From positions 5,022,001-5,086,000 of the forward strand of contig JAPFFF010000007.1 of NCBI GenBank assembly GCA_039105265.1: a DNA stretch of 64,000 bases, read 5' to 3'. This stretch comes from Tritrichomonas musculus. Lineage: Eukaryota; Parabasalia; Tritrichomonadida; Tritrichomonadidae. Numbering within the stretch: the first letter of the stretch is position 1; the number at the start of each line of letters is the position of its first letter. The position numbers were made by a program, and so were the translations under genes. The notes beneath the pieces were generated by a model that had not been told where the DNA came from, made no database searches, and worked only from the letters and a program-made list of their open reading frames with translations. Shown here piece by piece: positions 20,612-30,267 of the stretch.

Positions 20612-22195
20612 AGAGGGGTCAGAACTCAATTCCTCGGGACTTTTTTACTCTTAGAATAATTATTTTAAGTTTATATTTTCTATATTTATTAATTATACAT
20701 TTTCTCTTTTTTCACAGATACAATTTTGAAATATTAAATTATATAATAAGATAATTATGTTTATATAATTGAGAAAATAATCTATATAAAATAATTTTAA
20801 AATATGTTTATATTGATTAATACTACATTAAAAATCTGATAAATAGCATATATAATAAAATATAATATAATAATATATAAATAATACCATATAAAATCTA
20901 AAATAAAAAATAAATCTAATGATTTTAAATTATTAAATACACCTATTAACATAATTCAAATCTTATAAAAGTCGATATTATGCATTCATTCAAAGAAAAT
21001 AATATAAAATTTAGTAATATTTGATTTCTGATGAATAATTTTAATAAAATAAAATAAAAAAAAGGATTGATCAATTATTTTTGCAGTGTAAACTGTTTCA
21101 AATGGTAGATAATCACAAACATGTTTATAAGATCGCATTAATTACGATATTTTGGTTTTATTGGAGTTCAAAAAAACAATTTCTAAACTTTTTAGAATTT
21201 TGCAGAAAAAAAACAAAGGAATAAGGTTTTGTTCAATATAAAAATATTTATAAATAATAATATTTACATTCCGCTTGAAAATTTAACATATTATCTTTTT
21301 TTTAATTTTTTATAAATATTTTTGTCAAGTATTTGATCATATTTTAACTTTCCATCTCTGATTTCTTGTTCAGATTTTAAATTTTTTGATAAGTCTTGCT
21401 CAATACTAAGTTTTTGGCTCATTTTTTAAAAATTCGATCAACATTCATTCACATTTTTGAATTAATATAAATTGTTAAATATTTTTGGAATATATCAATT
21501 TTTAATCTGCAAAAATTTAATATTATATTTTTTTAATAATTTATATTAATTTTAATATATTTGAAAATATTAATTTATATTGATATATCCAGTTTTCATT
21601 AAGATAATGTTTAATTAATAAAAATTGTAAAAAATATAAAATAAATATGTATATCATAGTTAACAATATATATTTTTAGTTTATTTTGATGCAATTAGAT
21701 TTTATGTGTTATAATTTGTTAAATATTAAAAAATAAAAAGAAAATATTTTTTACCATAAAAATATTTTTTTTTCCTCCTATGCCTTTTATTGAATCATAT
21801 TCTATTTAAACGAATCTATACACTTATTACATCAGTTTGTTAATGCTATTTAAATAAAAAAAAGAAGAATTTATTCTCAATTTCATTTGATAATATGAAT
21901 TATAATTTTTTATATATATTATATATATTATATGTTATAATTATATATCTTATTTATTTTTAAATATATATAAAATACTTTGATATATACATATTTTTAA
22001 TAAATTTTATATTTTTTATATAGATTATTTTCTCAATTATTTAAACATAATTATCCCATTATATTATTAATATTATAAATATATAAATATATATATAAAT
22101 GAATATAAATATATTATGATTTAAAATATGTCAATAAATAATAAATAATGTTAATACTAGCAATTACATCCATTTTTATGAGTCATGACCCCTCT
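20612..22195. mobile_element. hAT-like non-autonomous element, 1.6 kb
   Basis: The terminal inverted repeats AGAGGGGTCAGAACTCA (left) and AGAGGGGTCATGACTCA (right, reverse complement) match at 15 of 17 positions. Perfect 8-base direct repeats GGAGAACC flank them at 20604-20611 and 22196-22203, the target duplication size of hAT elements. The inside is very AT-rich with no coding frame. The shared AGAGGGGTCA suggests the same transposase family as the element at 18182-20327. Confidence 0.62.
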
Positions 22196-22301
22196 GGAGA
22201 ACCTTAAAAAAGATGTACTTTTGTGAGGAGACTTCAAAAAGTGGAAAATCCTCAGAAATAATAATCTTAAATAAAATTAAATTTTTTTACATAATTTTTA
22301 C

Positions 22302-22380
22302 TGAGGCTACAAACCGCCTAGCGGGCGTCGAGTGAGGCTGAGCAAAGCGAAGCCGAGTCGAGACCCCGCGGCTGGCTGTA
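22302..22380. other. GC-rich structured island
   Basis: This block of about 80 bases is strikingly GC-rich inside very AT-rich DNA. It contains short palindromes (CCGCCTAGCGG, CCGCGG) and a hairpin-like GAGGCT..AGCC segment. It is bordered by the inverted pair AATTTTTACTGA (22293) and TCGGTAAAAATT (22385). It lies in the left arm of the foldback element. It does not resemble a tRNA or rRNA. A structural or replication role is speculation. Confidence 0.55.
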
Positions 22381-22859
22381 AGAATCGGTAAAAATTTTGC
22401 AACCTAAAAAGATGGGCAATCGGATTTTCCATCGATCCACTTTTTGAATGGTTTATACACTCAAAAAGTGGAGATGTTAAGTACAAAAATATAAAATCCT
22501 AAGAATTATTGAGAGAATTTTTTTTCATTCAAATTTTTTTCATTGAAAAAGTTCATATTAAAATTAAAATATCTTCATAAAAAAAGATAATAGTATAAAG
22601 AAAAACAGAAATTATATAAATATAACACAAATAATAAATAAATAACGTAAAAAATTATATGAAAAAAGATATATATAAATCATCATATTACGATATCAAT
22701 CTCTAAGTAGCAAAGTCAAGAAAAAAATGAATAAAAATATAAATTCTAAGTAAAAAGAGAAAAAGTTTATAAAAAAAAAGAAAAATCAATAAATTAAGCA
22801 TTTTCTGTTGCGAGCCATATAAGATGACGAAGTTCATAAACGAACTTCAGACAAAATTT

Positions 22860-23595
22860 ATACTTCGTCTTCATCTGAATCAGTATCTTTTATTCTTCTG
22901 AATCTGTATCTTGTATTCTTCTGAATCTGTACCTCATCTTCATCTGAATCTGTATCTTGTATTCTTCTGAATCTGTACCTAATCTTCACATGAATATGTA
23001 TTTCGTCTTCATCTGAATCTGTATCTTGTATTCTTCTGAATCTGTATTTCGTCTTCATCTGAATCTGTATTTCGTCTTCTTCGGAATCTGTATCTCATCT
23101 TCATCTTAATCTGTACCTCATCTGAATCTGTATCTCATCTTCATCTGTATTTCGTATTCTTCTGAATCTGAACCTCATCTTCATCTTAATCAGTACCTCA
23201 TCTGAATCTGAATCTGTATCTTGTATTCTTCTGAATCTGTACTTCATCTTCATCTGTATCTTGTATTCTTCTGAATCTGTATTTCATCTTCATCTGTATT
23301 TCGTATTCTTCTGAATCTGTACTTCATCTTCATCTGAATCTGAATCTTGTATTCTTCTGAATCTGTATTTCGTCTTCATCTGAATCTGTATTTCGTATTC
23401 TTCTGAATCTGAACCTCATCTTCACCTGAATCTGAACCTCATCTTCATCTGAATCTGTATCTTGTATTCTTCTGAATCTGAATCTCATCTTCACCTGAAT
23501 CTGAACCTCATCTTCACCTAAATCTGTACCTCATCTTCATCTGAATCTGTATCTCATCTACATCTGAATCTGTATCTAGTCTTCTCTTGTTTCTG
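22860..23595. repeat. irregular minisatellite (GAATCTGTATCTTGTATTCTTCT-type modules)
   Basis: Modules of about 9-15 bases, mainly GAATCTGTA, CTTGTATTCTT and CTCATCTTCATCT, are shuffled in tandem for about 740 bases. One minus-strand frame stays open for 66 codons (22858-23058) simply because the modules lack stops in that phase. I do not treat it as a gene. Confidence 0.8.
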
Positions 23596-23924
23596 TGCCC
23601 CGTCTTCTTGTAATTCCGTATCTCATTTAATTCTGTTTATGAACTTCGTCATCTTCTTTATAAAAATACCGCGCAATATGCTAATTAACGTATCGCGAAC
23701 TTTTTGAAAAGATGACGATATCAACTTTTTGATGAAAAGTTTTTTGAATACATTCAAATATTGAATACTTCTCTCAATATTTTTATTAAAATTGAGAGAA
23801 AGTTTCCTTCAAAAAGTGGATCGATGGTAAAACCGATTTTTCTAAAAAGATTTTTTTTTTTTTTTGAATTTTTTTAGATTATTTTTTCTGAGGATTTCCC
23901 ACTTTTTGAATTCTCCTCACAAAA

Positions 23925-24594
23925 TTACAACTATTCTAAAATTAATCCTTTAATTATTCAAAACATTTCATTTAAAAAAAAAAATATCTTCCCCATAAAA
24001 GTTCGTATTGTTTGACCTTTCAGAGGTTAATTGAAAAAAGTGCCTTTGAGAAAGATTTTGCCATATTTGGAATTTGGCATTTTTCTTTCAAAAAAATTCG
24101 CCTTTCATATGAAAAATAAGATTGATAGAAAAATAAAGATACAAATATCTCATTCAACATATATATACATAGAACAAAAATTAGATGAATATTTATTTGC
24201 CGATTCGCTGTCTTTAGACATTATGGAAACATTCAGTTGAATTCCCATATGTTTTTTGGAAAAGCTTTTTGTTACGACGCAAAATAAGGAAAATTTTAAA
24301 AATTGGCTCTTCTCTTGTGCGTTTACTTCTGAATCAATTGTTGAAAGATTATTATCAATTCAACATTTTATTCAAAATGGCTGAATGTGCAATATTTTTA
24401 TAACAACTTTAAAAGATCGATTACAACCTCATGAATTAACCATAAATAAAAAATGATTTATTAATTTTTTTATATTATTTTTTTTTTTCGGATGTGGTCC
24501 AAACGCTCCAGCAAGTCATTTATTAAATCAAATTTCAAGACATACAATCAATTACGCATTTCTAGAACATTCAAAAGCTTTAATGATTCACTTT
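23925..24594. other. AT-rich region with decayed coding-like segments
   Basis: A plus-strand frame without ATG (24031-24240) and a following open stretch to about 24383 (NWLFSCAFTSESIVERLLS) look like remnants of a coding sequence interrupted by stops. I cannot assign them to a family. No RNA gene or inverted repeat was seen. Confidence 0.35.
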
Positions 24595-25080
24595 TTATTT
24601 TTTGATCTTTTTCAAAGGTGGAATATTTTTGCTGTCATTTCTTGGTACATTTTTAACAACATGTTTCAGACATGAGATTAAACTTTTGATTTTTTCTTCA
24701 TTTGGCTCGTGTTTTGATAGAAAATCTTCTAAATATTTAATAAAAGATTCATGATAAAGGAACAATAAAAAGCAAATGATTATGTTTTTGTCTTTAATAT
24801 TTGATTTCCTTAAACTCCGATGGTTTAACCATTTAAGATCGCAATTTGTTTCTTTTGAAATATTTTCTGTTATATTAAAAATCACATCAATGAATAAGGA
24901 TGATCCTTTGAAGCCATTAATCTTAAATAATTCGATTATATTTGGATAAATATATATTCCATTTGAATATAAGCTTTCGGCAGCAAAACGAAGCATTTCA
25001 AGTTCATTTTTTCTTTCTTTTTTTTTGTTTGGATCTTGTAATTGAGAAATTATTTCATTACGATATGATAACTTAGGCAA
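24595..25080 (-). pseudogene. paralogue of the 27196-27885 protein, start codon missing
   Basis: This 161-codon frame is clearly related to the intact gene at 27196-27885. Shared blocks are SLYSNGxYIYPNxIxLFxINGF, ISKExxCDLKWxNHRSLRKS, ICFLLFLYH and FIKYLEDFLS. The position equivalent to the paralogue's start is not an ATG (the frame runs FNLPKLSYRN, against MDNLSKLSCRN) and no ATG lies upstream in frame. It also lacks the basic and acidic C-terminal 70 residues. It is either a decaying copy or starts at an internal methionine. No known domain is recognised; the protein is predicted helical and soluble. Confidence 0.55.
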
Positions 25081-26316
25081 ATTGAAAGGTCGTACAACTA
25101 AATTGAATAAAAAATAAAATTAAATAAATTTATATTTATCTTAATAAATAATTTAATTAATAATTATAATATATAAATTATATATTTTATATCCAATATT
25201 ATAAAATATAATGGTTGAAATAAAGACTTTAATTAAAATTCAATATATATCGATTTCTTATATATTTGCATCATTTAAAAAATATAAATGTCATTTGAAT
25301 GGATATACTATGTGTTATACAAATAATATTTTACTTTTTGACGAAATCCTTCAGTAATTGAAATATTAAACTTTTTATATTAATGAAACCAATCAACTAA
25401 ATCTTCATTTTTAGAAAAAACTGACATTTGATTTAGAATGAAATTCAAATATATTAGAAAGTAAATGCATATAAATAAAATTGTATTCGTCATTTGGCTC
25501 CTGTAACGTCCAATTTTTTTAAAATCATCATTTAATAATTCAACAAATTCAATTTTTCTGCATTTTTGGCTAAAAAATGAATTTTTTTTTTTCAATAATA
25601 ATAACTATTTTTATATAACACTTAATGTTTTACAAGCATATAAAAAGATATCAAAAGAATTAATGATTAAAATAAATTATATAAAAAGTTATCGCTATTC
25701 TAAATTTTTATATAGTGTTATAAAATTCTTATCAAAAATAATTAAAATAAATTGAGATAAAATACTCAAATTTATTTTCTGAAGAAAATTTAATATATAC
25801 TTATATCCTTTTAGTTTTTATTTTAATTTGAATTTTGTACGATGCAAATATTTATAAAACTGATTAATATTATTATAATAAAATATAATTAGTTTAAACA
25901 AACCAATCATTGAGTTTTACTGTTAAAATTCAGTTGTACGACCTTTGCAAATTGTTCATTCAAGAAAATTTTATCTGAAATTTTGAATGTATTCAAAAAA
26001 TTGATAATGGTCAAGTGAGAGTGTTTCAATAATGGCCTGATATTTCATGCCAAAATCTATAAAATTTTATTTTAAGATATTACACATTCTAAGTAAGGAA
26101 AACAAAAGTGGAAAAAATAAATGAAGAATAATTTCTTTAACGATTTTTTTATGATTAATGCTAGATTTTAATATTTGTACCTTTTTATATAAAATAAAAA
26201 TCTTCAGCAATAGTGAATGAATTTATCCTATCATTAAAATACTACTAGTATTAGCTCAGCATATAAAAATATGTTTCAAATTATGATATAATACAATTTG
26301 AAAACTATCCAATTTG
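25081..26316. other. AT-rich intergenic region
   Basis: This spacer separates members of the small paralogue family. A minus-strand 71-codon frame (25380-25595) lacks an ATG. A minus-strand segment near 25985-26050 (AIIETLSLDHYQFFEYIQNF) looks coding-like but is followed by stops. No gene can be supported. Confidence 0.35.
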
Positions 26317-26462
26317 ATCTTTAGCACGTTGACTCTTTCTTTATTATTGTTTGGATCTTGTAATTGTGCTAATATATCATTACGCAAGGATAACTTTGAT
26401 AATTTATCCATGCAAAACAATGAATGTTATTCTTTTGAATTTTTGAATACTTTCTCAAAAAA
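26317..26462 (-). pseudogene. 5' fragment of the 27196-27885 gene
   Basis: On the minus strand, bases 26411 down to 26317 match the first 95 bases of the intact gene (27885 down to 27791) with no length change and a few substitutions. The similarity continues upstream to about 26462 (27936 in the intact copy). It ends abruptly at 26317, and the upstream region is interrupted by a 45-base T run. The fragment encodes only about 31 residues (DNLSKLSLRNDILAQLQDPN) and cannot make the protein. It is a recent partial duplication. Confidence 0.8.
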
Positions 26463-26463
26463 A

Positions 26464-26465
<2 letters not shown>

Positions 26466-26510
<45 letters not shown>
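26466..26510. repeat. poly-T tract (45 T)
   Basis: An uninterrupted run of T lies in the upstream region of the duplicated gene fragment. The equivalent position near the intact paralogue has only a short run (complement of 8-9 A), so the tract expanded or was inserted after the duplication. Confidence 0.9.
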
Positions 26511-26511
<1 letters not shown>

Positions 26512-27195
26512 GCATGAAACATTGATCAATTGTCATGAAATTATTAACAAGAATGTAATGAGATTAACAAATCTTTAGATATTGCTAAAAAATGAAAATG
26601 AACAAGGACTTTTTATTATGAAGTTTATTTTTATACCATAATAAAATTATAAAGTATATCATCAATTCAATTATTTGTTTATAAAACCAAGAAAAATGAA
26701 CAAAAGAAAACATTGATGAAGAATATCAGTTAAAGAATAAAACAAGAAAGAAATCTTGATAGAAATAATATGTTTTCTTAAGAATATGTATGCTTCTTGG
26801 CTTATTATTTCATGACAAAATTTTAGAATGAAATTTTATTCTACCGTTAGAATTTGTGTTTATTAATATATGTTTTAAACTTCAAGAAATAGAATATAAG
26901 TCTAACTATAAATTTTTAATAAATGTAATATTAATTGATCTGGACATTTTGATGTCAACATTCCCACCTATTTCAATTTCCAGATGAACAAATAAAAAGA
27001 AACTGTTATTTTAATTATAATTTTTTTTTCTAAAAAATCAAATTAAATGAAATATATATGTGGTATTTTGCTCCAAATCTGACGTGTTTTATAAAAATAA
27101 ATAAAAAAGAATATTTCTCAAAATTTACTAGGAATATTTTTCATTAAAATGAAGAAAATCCGCTATATAAAGATACAATCAAAATGGCATAATTT
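26511..27195. other. AT-rich intergenic region
   Basis: No coding frame, RNA gene or strong repeat was recognised. The first 40 bases (TTGATCAATTGTCA) still resemble the upstream region of the intact paralogue near 27970. Confidence 0.4.
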
Positions 27196-27885
27196 TTAAA
27201 AAGGAAAATAATCGAATTCAGAATCTAGTTCGAAATCTTCATTGAATAAATTTTGGTCATTAAATGGTATACGAGTATTAGTTAAAAAGTATAAATCATC
27301 AATTTCTTTGTCGACTGATTTTTGTTGTTTTGGGTTTGGTCTCTTTATAATAGTTTGTACTTTTGGTTGTTTTTTAGCAATTGTTGATTTGTTCTTGTTG
27401 TAATTGGTTAAAGGTTGAGTGATTTTGTTGTTATTTCTTGGAACATTCATAACCGCTCGTTTCAAACTTGAGATTAAACTTTTGATTTTTTCTCCGTTTG
27501 GTTCTTGTCTTGATAAAAAATCTTCTAAATATTTAATAAAAGCGTCGTGATAAAGGAACAATAAAAAGCAAATTACTATATTTTTGTCTTTATTACTTGA
27601 TTTCCTTAAGCTTCGATGGTTTATCCATTTAAGATCGCAAATTATTTCTTTTGAAATGTTTTCTATTACATTAAAAATCATATCAACGAATAAAGATGAT
27701 TTCTTAAAGCCATTAATCCTGAATAAATTGATTACATTTGGATAAATATAAAATCCATTTGAATAAAGACTTTCGACAGCACGATAAAGCATCTTTAGCA
27801 CGTTGACTCTTTCTTTATTATTGTTTGGATCTTGTAATTGTGCTAATATATCGTTACGGCAAGATAACTTAGATAGATTATCCAT
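27196..27885 (-). CDS. hypothetical protein, small paralogous family
   Basis: This intact 229-residue frame starts with a clear ATG (MDNLSKLSC) and its stop reads into TAAAAA. Residues 1-150 are predicted helical, with conserved blocks SLYSNGFYIYPN, RINGFKKSSLFVDMIFN, CDLKWINHRSLRKS and IVICFLLFLYHDAFIKYLEDF. Residues 150-195 are rich in lysine, glutamine and asparagine. The tail is acidic and aromatic (EDFELDSEFDYFPF). I do not recognise a family. No signal peptide or clear membrane helix is seen; the hydrophobic ICFLLFLYH stretch is too short. A start-less paralogue lies at 24595-25080 and a 5' fragment at 26317-26462. Confidence 0.65.
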   Translation of the reverse strand: MDNLSKLSCRNDILAQLQDPNNNKERVNVLKMLYRAVESLYSNGFYIYPNVINLFRINGFKKSSLFVDMIFNVIENISKEIICDLKWINHRSLRKSSNKDKNIVICFLLFLYHDAFIKYLEDFLSRQEPNGEKIKSLISSLKRAVMNVPRNNNKITQPLTNYNKNKSTIAKKQPKVQTIIKRPNPKQQKSVDKEIDDLYFLTNTRIPFNDQNLFNEDFELDSEFDYFPF

Positions 27886-28988
27886 TAAAGAAAAAAGAAT
27901 GGTTTCTTTTGAATTTTTGAATACTTTCTCAAAAAAAAACTATTGAATATTGTTATTTGTCATGGAAAATTGATCAATTGTCAAATAACACTATTGAGGA
28001 AGTAACAAAGGCTTAAATTTTAAAATATTGCCAAATATAGAACATGACTAAGAACAAATGTATTAGAAAGTTAATTTTCTTTTTATAATTATATATTCAT
28101 TACTGAAAAATCCAAAATTGAAATTGAAACTTTTGGACATATGCTCGTCGGCTTATACTTTAAATACTAATTTGATTGCTATAAACTTTACACAAAAATA
28201 TTATATTGTTTTATATCAAGTATTTTATAAATTACCTTATCAAATAATATAGATGCGAGGAATTAAGGCATTCAGTTAGAGCAAGATAAGATTATTGGCA
28301 GTTAAAAATAAGATGAAATTGGCATGAAATTTCAAGCCAAAATTTATTTTGATCATGGATTGGTATAAATTTTAATAATAAAATAGACTATCATCTTTAA
28401 TATACGGAAATTTCATTTCTAAAATAACTAAATACATAATTAAATTCAGAATAAAAAATGAATAAAATAAAAAAAAAAATTGAGTATAGAGCAAATAAAA
28501 TATAGAGCAAATATCAATTGAATTTGTCAACTCTTTGAATTAGTTTTGATATTTTTCTTTCATTTATCGATAAATCGATTTATATCTATGTATTTACACC
28601 ACTTCTATCAAACCCTAAAAAAAAGTTTAGAATAAAAATTCGTACGTTAGTTCTGAAAAGTTAAACTTTTTGATAACTTTGATTTTTAAAACATAAATAA
28701 TTTTATTCCCCTTCGATAGATTTTTTTCTGGTCTTAACCTTTACTTTTTTCACATCACAAATATATTAACGTAACTTTTTAACGTTCTTATTTTTTGATC
28801 CATAATTTTGTTGCTGTTGTAGCATGTTTTTGGCAAAAATTTCAAGTTTTCAAATCAAATTAATTGTATTTGTAAATGAAGACTATCTCAGAAGTAAAAT
28901 CAATATTATATTATTCATTGTAAAAGTTATAAAGAAGGTTATTTTATAACTTAAAAGATTTTTATGCTGATTTTGCAGAAAAATTATT
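27886..28988. other. AT-rich intergenic region
   Basis: Upstream region of the hypothetical gene. It contains a small imperfect palindrome (TGTTATTTG near 27954 with CAAATAACA near 27984, around ATTGATCAAT) and ATCGATAAATCGAT near 28567. No gene is visible. Confidence 0.4.
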
Positions 28989-29001
28989 AGATCTTGCTTT
29001 A

Positions 29002-30037
29002 GGCTCGGAAAAGTTATCATTTTGGCGGTTTTTGGATAATAAGGATAATTTTTTTGAGAGAAAAATTAAAAAAAAAAAGCATTTTTGAAAAACATTTGCG
29101 TTGAATTTAATATATATTGCTATTTTTCATTTTCTGGAGAAAAAAAAAGATAAAAATTTTGGTTGAAAAATATAAAAATTTTGTTCATGAAAACAGAAAT
29201 ATTGGTTATATATTATATATATAACTGAAAATTGAGTTTCCGTGTTATTTTTGACAAGATTGAATCAACCTAGATAAAAAAAATATTAATTTTGCACCAA
29301 AAGAGAGGATAAATGTCAATAATATTTGATATCTTTGCTTAAAATATAGTAAATACGAATAATCCAGAAATTAACTACGACAAAGCTAATAAAACCTAAG
29401 AAAATATGATTTTGTTTAATGAGTATAATAATAAACGTACTCATTAAAAACTAAATAAATTCATATTATTTTGCATTATGTTGCATAAGATCTGTGGAGT
29501 TATTAAAGCATATTGAAATATATAAAAGATTTGTGAACATTGAAAAAATTATAATACGATAAAAATGCATTGAATTATTTAAGAACAATTGAATGTCATG
29601 TTTTTTTTATTTAATTTAAAAAAAAAAAAAACAAGACATTCAAAATTTTAAGAACAATTGAATGTCTTGTTTTTAACCTAAGTTCATTTTTCTCCTGCTT
29701 GTTCAGGAGTTTAATTAATGTTTTTGACTTAGCAATTGATTCATTGTTTTCAATCATTGGAAACTATTTTAAATAATATTATGAACATTTTTTTTTTTTT
29801 TAAATATAAGTATTTGCTTGATAATCACTTATAAGTCTTTGATGCGCACTAGTAAATAAATTTCTTTTGTTTTTGTAACAATTTAATAAAATAAAATAAT
29901 CCTAGATAATTTGTATAATTTTAAAAATTTTAAAAAATTGATCTTTTTATGAAGTGAATAATCCATTTTGAGATTTTGAAAAATTTTATGGATAAAATTT
30001 GGATAATATTTTGAATAAAGGATAACTTTTCCGAGCC
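29002..30037. mobile_element. non-autonomous element with GGCTCGGAAAAGTTATC ends
   Basis: The block begins GGCTCGGAAAAGTTATC and ends with its reverse complement (GATAACTTTTCCGAGCC, 30021-30037). It is flanked by direct repeats AGATCTTGCTTTA at 28989-29001 and 30040-30052, the right copy set off by TA. A long target duplication of this kind is nearest to Mutator-like elements (usually 9-11 bases), but the family is not certain. No coding frame lies inside; a 17-bp hairpin is at 29627-29674. Confidence 0.58.
29627..29674. other. perfect hairpin inside the element
   Basis: AAAACAAGACATTCAA and its reverse complement form a stem of about 16-17 base pairs around a 14-base loop. A third, direct copy of AAGAACAATTGAATGTC lies at 29581. 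This may be a folded remnant of a smaller inverted-repeat element. Confidence 0.6.
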
Positions 30038-30071
30038 TAAGATCTTGCTTTAGTTACCAAAATTCTGCTTT

Positions 30072-30073
<2 letters not shown>

Positions 30074-30104
<31 letters not shown>
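30074..30104. repeat. poly-T tract (31 T)
   Basis: An uninterrupted T run in the spacer between the element at 29002-30037 and the BspA gene 3' end. Confidence 0.9.
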
Positions 30105-30105
<1 letters not shown>

Positions 30106-30267
30106 TAAAAGTTAAACTTTTTGACCTGTAAAATAGTTAGAGAAATGAAAAGTTCAGAAAAAGTTTATTTTTAATGAAATATAAAATGACTTGAGAAAAT
30201 GGGAAATGATTAAATGAAAACAAAATGTAAAAAAAAAAAAAAGTCATAAAGTAAAATAAAAACTGAT

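Larger units (their letters stand above)
22219..23924. mobile_element. foldback-type element with nested inverted repeats
   Basis: Three nested inverted-repeat pairs bracket this block. The outer ends (22219-22261 and 23882-23924) start TTTTGTGAGGAGA and match over about 43 bases with three or so differences. A middle pair CCATCGATCCACTTTTTGAA (22429-22448 and 23808-23827) is perfect over 20 bases. An inner pair GATGACGAAGTTCATAAAC (22823-22841 and 23635-23653) is perfect over 19. The inside holds a GC-rich island (22302-22380) and a minisatellite (about 22860-23595). No transposase frame is present and I could not see a target duplication. It begins only 15 bases after the preceding element's duplication. 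Confidence 0.6.

Noticed and set aside
22302-22380. The GC-rich island considered as a tRNA or rRNA fragment
   Set aside because: No cloverleaf arms, no A/B-box sequences and no conserved rRNA segment were recognised.
22858-23058. A 66-codon minus-strand frame with DTDSDEDE-like repeats
   Set aside because: It lies wholly within the minisatellite of a mobile element, starts at no plausible site, and its frame is set by the repeat modules.
25380-25595. A 71-codon minus-strand frame with a possible membrane helix
   Set aside because: It starts at TTG, is in very AT-rich DNA and has no paralogue in the window.
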